Shown here one piece after another: positions 47,080 through 57,463 of a DNA stretch of 64,000 nt. Under the pieces are notes generated by a model. That model saw only the letters and a list, made by a program, of their open reading frames with translations, did no database searches and was not told the DNA's origin. Location: positions 7,194,501-7,258,500 of the forward strand of contig JARWIR010000005.1 in NCBI GenBank assembly GCA_029959085.1, in the 5' to 3' direction. The translations under genes were made by a program, and so were the position numbers. How positions within the stretch are numbered: the first letter of the stretch is position 1; each line of letters begins with the position of its first letter. The DNA is from Nemophila menziesii (Eukaryota; Streptophyta; Magnoliopsida; Boraginales; Hydrophyllaceae).

Positions 47080-48096
47080 GTGGTATCAGAGTCATTAACA
47101 ACATAAAATCAGAAAATTTTATTTTGCATTAGAAAATAGAAATATGTTTAAAGACACCTTTGATTAACCGGTCATTCCTAGATTTGATGGCCATTATGAT
47201 CATTGGAGTATGTTGATGGAAAATTTTCTACGGTCCAAAGAATACTGGACAATTATAGATTGGGTGTTCCTGAAGTGGATGATGAAGACATATTGACACA
47301 GGCTCAACAGAAGAAATTGGTGGATCTCATTGTTTCAAATAATTGATCAATCTATTTTGGAGAAGATACTCTAAAAGGACACTTGCAAACAAATTTGGGA
47401 TTCAATGAAAAAGAAATATCAAGGCTCGTCTAGGGTGTAGCATGCACAACTTTAAACCTTGAGAAAGGATTTCAAGACACTGCAAATGAAAGATGGTGAG
47501 TAAATTACTGATTATTGTGAAAAAACAATGATAGTAGTAAATAAAATGGATTTCATGGTGAAAAAATTGATGATGTGGTCGTTGTTGAGAAAATTTTGCA
47601 AACTTTGCTTTCAAAATATGATTATGTTGTATGCTCGATTGATGAATCCAAGGATATCGATGATCCGTCATTAGATGAACTCCAAAGTTCATTATTAGTT
47701 CATGAACAAAAGATGAATCGTAATTCACTATCTGAAGTTCAGTCTCTCAAGACTTCTTCATTTACTCAATCTTCAAACAATAGAGGAAGGGGTAGAGGAA
47801 GAGGAAGAGGGCAAATAGGACGAGGCGGCAGAGAAAATCAGGATGATCAGTATCAATAGTATGATAAATCAAAAGTTGAATGCTACAGGTGCCATAAATT
47901 TGGTCATTATCGTTCGAAATTCGGAATGTTACACCAAACTTAGGAATGATAATAATCAAATTGAAAAGTCTAATTTTGGTGAAGAAAAAAATGATTATGA
48001 AACATTACTGATGGATTCTCATGATACTAAAAAACAACATCAGTTCGATGTCTGGTATGTGGATACAGGATGCAGTAACCCTATGTGTGGAAGTAA

Positions 48097-48565
48097 GGTG
48101 ATGTTTGATTTTTTAAGTGATAAGTACTTAATGATAAATAACTACTTAATAGAACTTATTTTGTTAAGAAGCGGTGTCTGAATGAATCAGACTTAGGTGT
48201 CGTTTGTTTTTTTAAGTAATAAGTGTTGAATGTTGAATGAACAGCTGAATAGAACTTATTTAGTTAAGAGGCAGTGTCTGAATGATTCAGACTTAGTTTG
48301 AAATCTTAATGAAACAGACCAATTAAGAGGCATTCAGATCTGAATTGCCCAGGAAAAACAAACAATCTGATTGATTCAGTGTCTTAATGAATCAGATTAA
48401 GATCTCATTAAGTGCAAACAAACACCTCCTTAGTTTTAAATCTTAATGAAATAGACCAATAAGAGTTATTCAGATCTGGATTGGTTAGTAAAAACAAACA
48501 GTCTTATTAATCTAGTGTCTTAATGAACCAGATTAAGATCTTATTAAGTGCAAACAAACACCCCC
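48097..48565. mobile_element. Nested MITE inside the protease of copia element 3
   Basis: Ends GGTGATGTTTGATTTTTTAA and AAACAAACACCCCC are imperfect inverted repeats. An internal second pair (GGTGTCGTTTGTTTTTTTAA at 48193 and CAAACAAACACCTCC near 48428) suggests one element inside another. The rest is built of related phrases such as TCTTAATGAATCAGATTAAG. Element 1 has the uninterrupted protease sequence at about 25012. Confidence 0.75.
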
Positions 48566-49742
48566 AAGACTTCTTTTACTGTTTTAGATGAATATTTTAA
48601 TTTTTACAATATGTTTTTGTGATCGTTCTACAGTGAAAGTATTGAGAAAATGGGATACTAATATTAAAACCAAGAACAGTTTTGTAGAAACAATTTTCAA
48701 CGCTTTTTATGTTCCTGATCAGAAGAGTAATCTATTAAGTGCTGGTCAATTACAAAAAAAAAGATATGTAATAACAATTAAAAAAAGGTTCTTGTGAAAT
48801 TTATGATCCGAATAGAGGAGCAACTGATGTTGTGAAAATGAGTTCAAACAGGTTATTTCCATTGAAGATTCAAACTTCAGAACCTTTCTTAATGGCGGAA
48901 GTAAAATATCTTTCGTGGCTTTGGCATTTACGCTATGGTCACCTGAGTTTTGGAGGACTAAAAACTCTACAAAAGAAAAGTATGGTGGAAGGTCTTACAA
49001 AATTTATAATACCATCTGAAGTGTGTAATGAATGTACTAGAAAAAAAATAAATGTTACATTGTACAAGCAGATCGTTGGGAGTCTTATGTATTCGACATC
49101 CATAAGACCAAATACCATGTATGATGTTAGTTTAATTAGTAGATACATGTAGAATTCATATAAAGTGCATCTTCTAGCAGCGGAGAGAATTTTGCATTAT
49201 TAAAAGGCACAGCTGATTTTGGAATTATGTATAAAGTGAATGGAAAATTAAGGTTGGTTGGTTTTTCTAATAGTGATTATGCTGGTGACATTGATGACAG
49301 AAAAAATACATCTAGTTTTGTGTTTTTAATGAATTTTGGAGCCGTTTCATGGTCCTCAAAGAAGCAACAAATTGTTACTCTATCAACTACTGAAACAGAA
49401 TATGTTGCTGTAACACTGGGTTTATGTCAGGCAATTTTGGTTGCGAAGGTTACTGGTCCAACAACAATTTATTGTGATAATATCTCTACAATAAAATTCT
49501 CAAAGAACCCAGTTTTACATGGAAGGAGCAAACACACGCTATCACTTTGTAAGTGATATATGTAACGAATATGTTATTGAGTTGGTATTCTGCAAAAGTG
49601 AAGATCAGATTGCAGATTTGTTAACCAAGTCATTGAAGACTCCAACTTTTGAAAAACTAAGAAGAATGCTTGGTGTGTGTTCCGTGTCTGACAACAAAAG
49701 TTAAACTGACTTCTGTAGATTTCAGTTTAGTTTAAGGAAGGA

Positions 49743-49947
49743 TGTTAGAATTAATAATTAATATATATAAGTTAGTAGTTCAAATGTTCAAAAGTTTAAA
49801 GGTTCAAATGTTGAAATTGTATTTTTTGTTGTAGAAGTAGTCGTTAGCAGTTACTCATTGTAATCTATAAGTAAAAGGATCCTCCTTTGTTGATTAATCT
49901 ATAAAATTATTATTATTCTTCATCATTTTCTTCTTTATTTATTAACA
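49743..49947 (+). repeat. 3' LTR of copia element 3
   Basis: 205 bp, TGTTAGAATTAATAATT through TATTTATTAACA. Confidence 0.85.
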
Positions 49948-50130
49948 TTCAGTAAGAAGTGAGACGTTTCCATTTAAACGAAATGAGATTTTTGTTTTAT
50001 ATTAAAAGATTATTTCCAGATCAAATGCAGATTTTTTCTTTGGGAAAAACTAGAGCAGTCGCAGTATACTATAAGATTAAAGCTATTAATCTAACATGGT
50101 TAGATACAAGATTTTTTCTCTAACAAAGTA

Positions 50131-50397
50131 CTCCTTCTGTTCCATAAAATTTGTCCACTTAGTTTTTCATATATATTAAAAAACATAATAAATACATTCA
50201 CCATTACAAAAATACCCCTAATAAAGTATCTTGGTATTTTAAATGTGTATTGGAAATATAAATTTCAATATTTTAACAAAGGTAATGGTGGAAAAAGTAT
50301 AAAAAAATGTTTTAAATTTTCAAGTGGACAATATATTTAGAACATTATTTTTAGTAAGTGAACAATTTCTATTTTCTATGGAACAAAGGGAATGGAG
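50131..50397. mobile_element. Stowaway MITE, 267 bp
   Basis: Terminal inverted repeats CTCCTTCTGTTCCATAAAAT and TCTATGGAACAAAGGGAATG...GAG are of the Stowaway (Tc1/mariner) class and are flanked by the TA duplication at 50129-50130 and 50398-50399. It lies in the HMA-C upstream intron. Confidence 0.85.
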
Positions 50398-50616
50398 TAT
50401 CAATTATACAATAAGTGTTTATTCACTCACCTTAACTTTGTTTGCTTGCACAAGTAAACAAATATATATGTACTTAAACAATAAAAAATGTGTAATGTTA
50501 GGAAATTTAACCAATACTATGGAACATTTTCCTTCCACTAAGTTCTAATAATAAATGGATGCAAATATATTTTATTTTAAGTTATGATTGAACAAATATT
50601 CCTAATATAGTTCTCC

Positions 50617-50619
<3 letters not shown>

Positions 50620-50653
<34 letters not shown>
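50620..50653. repeat. AT dinucleotide microsatellite
   Basis: About 17 uninterrupted TA/AT units. The equivalent position in block X (about 28065) has only a few. Confidence 0.9.
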
Positions 50654-50656
<3 letters not shown>

Positions 50657-50701
50657 GCTATTACATAAATTTTTTTAATTTAAGGTAACATGGTCGTTTT
50701 A

Positions 50702-50908
50702 TTTTATAAGTAATGATATATACCATCCAAAATCATACCACCTGATTACTATTCATGACGTGATGTGAATTGGTGGGCAATAAAATGTTAATCAGATTAA
50801 GAAAATAACTAAAATTAATGATTTATTGTCAACCAATTCACGCCACATCATGAATGGTATATTGGGTGATATGATTTTAGGTGGTATATACCATTACTTA
50901 TAAAATAC
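50702..50908. mobile_element. MITE with inverted repeats of about 33 bp (block Y copy)
   Basis: Left TTTTATAAGTAATGATATAT pairs with right ATATACCATTACTTATAAAA. The inner ATCATACCACCTGA pairs with TTAGGTGGTATA. Sister of 28126-28320. Confidence 0.6.
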
Positions 50909-51059
50909 CTCTGAGTGAACAAGCGACGGGTGAATTTTACTTAATCTTCAATAATCTTTCAATTTGGTTTGACACTTAATAAAGTGGGGTAACAACCAAA
51001 TTCTGTCAAGCAAAAGTACTCTCGAAATAAACGTTCTTCGACCGAGGTTCCACATCACA

Positions 51060-51860
51060 TACTCTACCCGCTTGTTTTTACAGATTCCGGATACTCACAA
51101 CAACCCATGTTTCTTATAGAAGGTAGTCACCTCCTTCACACTCACATAGGTGATCATTAGAACTATATAACTTAAGCTCATCACCAAGTTTGTTCGCACT
51201 ACGCTTGCTCCTTAGGGTATGAATTAATCAAGAAAAAGGGTCAATATTTATTTATATCAATGTCCTTTCTCACTAGGATCACCACTCTTATATTATGAAT
51301 TTATTAAGCGTAAGACTCATGTTTAACGTATTCATGATTTGTTCTCACTAGGACCACCCCGCTAGGCTATGAACTCGGTTAAGGATCTTATTCATCCTTA
51401 TGTCAAGTGTTGGTGAATTCATCATACCCGTCTCAACCAGAATATTATTAAATGTTCATGAATTATTAATAATTCTCAAACTCAACCTTTACTCACAGTC
51501 GGTGAATACATCACACCTGTCTCATTAGGACTGTCATTTAATGATTATAAATTAATTAAGAGTTCTTAAACTCGGCCTTTACTCAATAGACAGTGAGTTC
51601 ATCACATATGTATCAATATGAGTACTATTTAATGGCTATGAATTAATTAAGAGTTCTCAAACTCGACCCTTATTCAATACTTGATTAATTCACCACGTTT
51701 GTCTCAACATGATTACTATTTGATGGATATGAATTCGTTAGGAGTTCTCAAACCTAGCCTTAATTTAAAATATGTGAATTCATCAAGTTTGTCTCGATAG
51801 GTTTATGAATTCACTAAGAGTTGTAAATTCATTTGCAATGTCTATGACATAGGTAAGAGA
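51060..51860. repeat. 91-bp tandem array, copy 3
   Basis: Same units as at 16.1 and 28.6 kb, for example GTCTCAACATGATTACTATT near 51702. The flanks match block X. Confidence 0.65.
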
Positions 51861-52639
51861 AGGTAGTGCATCATATGGGATCGATCGTTACATGCCCTTC
51901 ATCAATGGACTTTAACCATATCCCCATCAATATTTCTAAGATAATTGTCTCATGTAACCATTCTTTTGGGTGAAACCTTAAATTACTTAAGACTTGAATT
52001 GTCAATTTAAAAATTCACTTTCTATTAATTATTTTATTACCCATAGACAAATACATCAAACCATAGGTTTGATAGTGAAATCTATTTCACTATTAAAGGC
52101 TTCTTACCAAAGCTAGCATCCATTTGTAGTATCATCAAACATCTTAGGTTCTTTCCTCAATACAAGATCATGCTACTCTCTCATACTATCTCTATTGGAA
52201 AGTCCACAGTGATGAGGAGAGTCATAATGTTCGGTCTAAAATCTGATTACATTCGATGTCTCTTACTACTTATGGGTTCGTTATTAGGTGTAATCTCATA
52301 ACTGGAGAAGGACATACTAGAATTTATATATCACTAGCATTCTTGTTAGTAGGTGAGTTATTACTAGCATATAATAATACCAAAATAAGCATTATTAATT
52401 AAAGTAAACATAGTCACAAATATTTAAGCATTTCAAGATTCACATACACGACTTATCACATAAGATTATAGATCTATATGTAGTAAATATAACCTATTAT
52501 TGACTATTTCAAAGGCGGGTATGCAAACCATGGCCAGACAGACCTACATTCTTATGTAATTTAGGTTAGTAAACTACCTTTCCATAATACAAAGGTTTTA
52601 AGTAGACATCCTATGGGTTATCATGTTAAGAACATAACG

Positions 52640-53060
52640 ATTCATAAGACATCTTCCCCACATATTTGGACAATCCTAAATGTGTTGATATGACATTCAT
52701 CAAAATTAAAAGATTTACGCATTCTTTTAGTTATGTCATTTTAATGGGGTGTGTAAGGGGATCTAAGTTCATCTACAATCCTATTAGTTTCACAAAACTT
52801 TATGAGCTGCTGGAACTTTATTCTCCACCCTTAAGTCTCTTGACCATGTACACTAGTTCTAACATCTAGGTCTCTTAATGGTCATGTACTTAAAGGTCTT
52901 TTAACATGCTTTTTTCTCTTTATGCATTTTTTACATTTGACAAAACTATTAATTACGCTAGTAAATTTAAATCTTAAAGCATTTAGCCCTTTTAACAAGT
53001 TTAACAAGTCATGTAAAACATTGTCACACCGGATATTAAAAGACTCACAAACACAATCAT
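52640..53060 (-). pseudogene. Copia integrase relic (block Y)
   Basis: Counterpart of 30340-30730, with the same degraded minus-strand integrase pieces and the same order of neighbours. Confidence 0.5.
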
Positions 53061-53289
53061 ATATATTTAGAAAGGGTGTCTAAAGTTAATGGGACCCATA
53101 GTCACACTTTTTAGACAATATGATGATTGGTATCCCCACACTCATTGAAAAACCAATGTTTTATCCTACTCCACTTAGAGGAAAAAGCCGATACACAATA
53201 ATATGAGGGAAACTAGCCAACATCACATATGGAAAGGTTTAGGACATCTAGTGAGCACATACGTGGTAGCTAAGCATGATAACCTTTTT

Positions 53290-53481
53290 CGACCACTATC
53301 GTGGTCGCTGAAGGTTAGTGGTCGGCAGAGGTAACCAATAGTCTCTAAAAGGTACCCTTAACGACGAGACAATAATGACCAACCTTTGGAGACCATAAAC
53401 GACCGCTAAAACCTCAAAGACCTATTTATGAACCTCTAGAGACCACCTAGGTGGTCGCTAGAGGCAAATTCTGTATTAGTG
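53290..53481 (-). mobile_element. CACTA-type transposon end (block Y)
   Basis: Minus-strand terminus CACTAATACAGAATTTGCC at 53481 with subterminal GCGACCACC motifs. Matches the end at 31158. Confidence 0.5.
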
Positions 53482-53827
53482 TATTTATTCGTAGTCGGCG
53501 TGTATTCATCAAAATAAAGACAATTGTACATGTAAAAATTAAACCTTTTTTAGTTTCTTTTTTGATTGATGTAGGTGAAATAGATGGCAGACCCACAATA
53601 GATTGAAAAGAAGAGCATTTGAAATCTATTATCTTTAAAATTAAATCTATTCTTATTAATTCAAAAAGATAGAAACGACACTTCAAATAAGTATCACAAA
53701 TTATAGTTTCCAAAGGTAGAGGTACTAGACATAGAATGGCCGAAATAAACACCATAAACCTCGTGCCATAAATGGATAATTATACGGAATCTACTGATGA
53801 GCCCCCAAGACAGTTTCGTGAGTCCTA

Positions 53828-54243
53828 TTACTTTTTTTCGCCTATATCAAGCTCCTCGATGTATAAAAATTCAACTGTAATTCCCATATTTTCTTCAATA
53901 AACTTAATTAGTATCTCAGATTCTACTACTCCTGTAATATGTACCAACTTCTCTTCTCTTTGTACATCAACAAAGTATACACCTATTTGTACATAAAAAA
54001 TGCAACACTAATAAGAAAGGAATTTTAAAATGGAAAAATTATAAGAATAAAACAAACCTTCGATTCTTTGTAACAATTTCTCCAATGTTTTCGGGCATGC
54101 CAAAAGACAGTCGTCGTTTACTCTTAGCACTACAGTCTGCAATAGTACGAGAAGCACATGTTGGTAAGAAATGTAACAATTCTATTTAAACGAAGTGTGA
54201 TTTTAGTGTTATATTAAGAAAATATCACCTTAGTTTTTCCCAT
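53828..54243 (-). CDS. Short HMA-domain protein (copy F), 82 residues
   Basis: Exons 54243-54229, 54136-54058 and 53982-53828 join in frame with GT-AG introns. The product is an almost minimal HMA domain (TVVLRVNDDCLLACPKTLEK, then LVHITGVVESEILIKFIEEN) ending GEKK. C-x3-C takes the place of C-x2-C, as in copy E. The two short copies stop at different points, yet both domain cores are undamaged. A functional short protein or a young pseudogene are both possible. Confidence 0.5.
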
Positions 54244-54576
54244 TGCAAAACGCTAGAACAACTCGGCGATTGCGCACCACACTATAAAATCAAAGCTATT
54301 AAGTTTCAAAAAAAATTCTCTAACAAAGTATCAATTATAATTTAGAATTTATCAAGGAGCATTATTTTTGTCATGCTAGACTAGATTTTTTCTTTCAAGA
54401 TAATAATTTAAAACAACACAAGAGAAAAAAATAAAATGTAACAAAACATTAAAAATGCAGAAGTATTAAAAGAAAATCGAATAAAATAAAAAGATAATTC
54501 TGAAGAAAAAATATGAGTTTTCTCGCTCACCTTAACTTAGTTTGCTTGCACAAGCTAAAGGTATTATAAAATGAAG

Positions 54577-54769
54577 TTGAGTAGTGATGAACGTTATCAT
54601 TTTATATAGTCTATTTATCACCTCCTAGTTGTCTACTTACATGACCCAATGAATTGATTTATCTATCCTAATTAATCTTTTTTGTTTTTCATTTAAGAAA
54701 ATCAAAACATGTATATAGAAAGATGATAAAAGAATGATATGAAAAGGGGTGCCGACTATCATCGCTCAA
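54577..54769. mobile_element. MITE with TTGAGTAGTGAT ends (block Y)
   Basis: Sister of 32491-32685, with right end ATCATCGCTCAA. Shared position, so it was inserted before the X/Y duplication. Confidence 0.55.
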
Positions 54770-54984
54770 CGAAGATATATAAACGATAGTTGTTTTATTA
54801 TTTTGGAATACTTATTTAAAAAAGTCTAAAATTAAATTTAATATCTAATAGGGTTTTACTCGTCAAAATATACTCATAAAAGGTATGGATTTAAACACAA
54901 AAATTTAGTAGGTATATATTCAAAAAAAATTGACAGGTCTTTACCCATTAGATATAGTCCTTTTATGGTTAATCCATTATTTCT

Positions 54985-55190
54985 TAAATATTTTATGGTC
55001 AATCATCTTTTATTTTATTACTATTTATATTAATTTAAATATTTAGTTCAATCTTTTTTACTTATAAGGATTTCTATTTTTCTCTTGTAATTTAAATATT
55101 TTATGGTCAATCGTCTTTTATTTTATTATTATTTTATATTAATTTAAATATTTGGTTCAATCTTTTTTACTTATATGGATTTCTATTTTT
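54985..55190. repeat. Tandem duplication of about 105 bp
   Basis: The stretch containing TAAATATTTTATGGTCAATC, a TTTATTTTATTA run and TTCAATCTTTTTTACTTATA is present twice in a row. Block X has a single copy near 32897-32990. Confidence 0.7.
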
Positions 55191-55199
55191 TACTTATAT

Positions 55200-56280
55200 T
55201 TTATGACTCACACAATTAAAACTCAAAAAACTTTTTAACTAATTTATATCAACAAAAAATCAAGATATCCTTGATATCCTTGATATAGTAAGAATACTAG
55301 AAAATTCATCATACGCGAAGGTATTTGGACAAAAATTAATTTAAAAATTCATTATTAAATTTGTGTGCCTTAAATATAGAAGGAACAACTGTTGATTTAC
55401 TATACTTTCATAAGATTATCCAGAATTGTGTTTCGAAAGTGTAGGATAACGTGATTTAGAATTAGTTACACAATGTAACTTACACTGATGAGAGCTTGGT
55501 GGACGTAATTAGTTGGCATAAATCGTTGTTCAAGCCACAAATATTGAAAAAAACATCATTCGACTTTGGTTATTATTAAACAGATGGTTTTATTTTTCCC
55601 TTCCCGGTCTTTGAAAAATTGTACATCTGGATCTTTTTCTTTCATATCTTTGTACATGTTATCAACATGCTCTAGTGATTAAAGAATCATATATTTCACT
55701 ATCATCACTACGGTTATCGGATGATTTTTCAGTCTCTGGGTACCTAGGTTGTATTTCGAAGAATTTGGGTATATTTGGCTACTTTACATAGAACAAGGAC
55801 CAATGATGCAAGTATCCCTTAAATTATTTGCAGTGAAGTGGTGTATATGGCTTTCAAGATGATGAGGCTACATATACTTTAACTTATATTCGCAAGTTTA
55901 ACACATGAATATATTGGCTAGTTTTAATAATCGAGTTCATCATTGTGAACTCTTTAGATCGTTGACAATCATAAATTGAATAACATAACTCGTCAGATCG
56001 TTAGCAGTCGTAAATTATAATACATATTTTATTAACTCATCATATAGTTATACTAATCACCCCTTCTAGATTCTTATTCATAATTAGTAATTACACCCAT
56101 CAATATCTCTCATTTGATCACAAAATACTCCATTAGATGCCCTTTTTATAAAGGCAAGGAAAAAAATGGAGATAAAAAGCAAAGGACATATAAAACAAAT
56201 TGTTTACTAAATCAACATTACATATTATTTATCATTAATTAACATTAAAACAAATTGTTTACTAAAACAAAGCTTGAGTT
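55200..56280. other. AT-rich spacer (block Y)
   Basis: Counterpart of 33000-34010. No gene or element terminus was recognised. Confidence 0.4.
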
Positions 56281-56289
56281 AAAAGCGAT

Positions 56290-57010
56290 TCAGCCTACAA
56301 TAAGGTTCTTCCACAAATTCCTTCTCAAATTTTTATCATTAAAATCATAAATAAAGGTAGTATAAAGTCTAATAGAAGATACCTTATATACGACATTGCA
56401 AGGGATAGCTTGCGGTGTTTTCTCAAGAATTTCCATCTCCGCTTTATCCAGGTCACGGACAACTAGAATTCTTCCGTGCTCAACATGATCAACATATTTC
56501 CAACATATTAGCATAGTTCTCAAGAGAGTTTCCACACACTTTTTGTTACTTTTTGTCTCCAATATACCCAACACATCAATACTCTTCCTTCTTATAAGAT
56601 TTACCACACCTCGTCTCTTAGGGGTAGAGTCGTAACCCCTCGTGTTTAATGATGTAATAATCATTTAATGGTCACTGCGGGTTTCCCCTTATTTGCGCTC
56701 CTAAAACTCGCGCTCTTAGCTTTCCAATATTGCCTTTTATTCCAAATATATTCACTTCTTAACACTGCAAGTTTCTTGTAGTTCGCTTCACGTTTCCTAG
56801 TTTTTTATTAATAATCATTTCAAACGGTACCTTCTTATCATTATTGACCCCTCCAATAATCCAACGCTCTCCAAACCTCCCCCTAAACACATAATCGGAT
56901 CACCTGGCCCAATTACACACTCTTTAGAAACCACAAGCTCTCAATTGTTAAATGTACTCGCCCCAGTTGTTTTGTTGGTGAAGACCAGAATAGCTGTCCT
57001 TAACCCAAAC
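56290..57010 (-). pseudogene. LINE relic: ORF1 end and endonuclease start (block Y)
   Basis: The frame 56664-56290 begins MIITSLNTRGYDSTPKRRGV and continues IDVLGILETK, the N-terminus of an L1-type endonuclease. An ORF1-like tail is legible upstream to about 57010. Block X has the same relic at 34021-35040. Catalytic residues beyond the first motif are missing. Confidence 0.7.
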
Positions 57011-57231
57011 CTACTTGAATTGCCGAAACATCACAACAATTTTCTTTTCTTGTGATGCATTTAAGTCTAAAAATGCTGTTTAATTGGAGTAACAGCTATG
57101 AGATGCTTATTTGCACATGTTAAAGATATAGGAGCAGGTGCCAAGGTATCATCACTATTTAGCTGCTGGGGATAAGCTTCACAATCATAGTTTAAAATCT
57201 TACATCACTGACTCATAAGCTTCTTTTCTAG

Positions 57232-57463
57232 TGGACTTTATTGAAATAGAGAGAGATATGTTGAATGTAAAGATATTTTCTGTATATTCATTCTATTGTG
57301 ATTGTTACATTATATAGCAGAGATGATGTATTGTATGTATCTATTCTCTCTACACACACGCGCGCTTATCACTTGTGTTTATTACAACTGTATTGTAACT
57401 AATGTAACAACCTAATCAACCTATCTAGTCTACTATCTACTAGCTGAGGTTATATACTTGTCA
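57232..57463 (-). repeat. 3' LTR of copia element 5
   Basis: 232 bp. On the minus strand it starts TGACAAGTATATAACC and ends CAATAAAGTCCA. The partner LTR is not in the window. Confidence 0.75.

Larger units (their letters stand above)
46885..49947 (+). mobile_element. Ty1/copia element 3, internally deleted
   Basis: LTRs 46885-47079 and 49743-49947 match element 1. The primer site TGGTATCAGAG follows the 5' LTR and the purine tract AAGGAAGGA precedes the 3' LTR. Gag pieces (47575-47859, with a GRGRGRGRG linker) and a protease start (DTGCSNPMCG) are followed by a MITE insertion. GAG-pre-integrase at 48832-49035 then runs directly into the reverse transcriptase end (LYKQIVGSLMYST) and RNase H (49227-49704). 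Integrase and most of the polymerase are deleted. No matching target duplication was found. Confidence 0.9.
46400..50070 (-). pseudogene. HMA pseudogene (cassette copy C), split by copia element 3
   Basis: Exon 2 (46862-46784, 79 nt) is open but reads VVLRVNFFYCEDDRKESKKL, without the metal motif. Exon 3 (from about 46710 down) is degraded. The ATG exon beyond the copia insert (near 50035) has AAAG in place of ATG, and its donor GT is changed to GA. The conserved upstream exon block is still visible near 50430. Confidence 0.8.
50570..57230. repeat. Large paralogous block Y
   Basis: Sister of block X (28035-35046), with the same order of parts. It lacks the MITEs found at 29443 and 32206 in X and has its own local duplication at 54985-55190. 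It directly follows the HMA-C remains, showing how the block is joined to the cassette. Confidence 0.8.

Noticed and set aside
46885..49947. Clean 5-bp target duplication for copia element 3
   Set aside because: Left flank GCACT and right flank TTCAG do not match, so no duplication is claimed.
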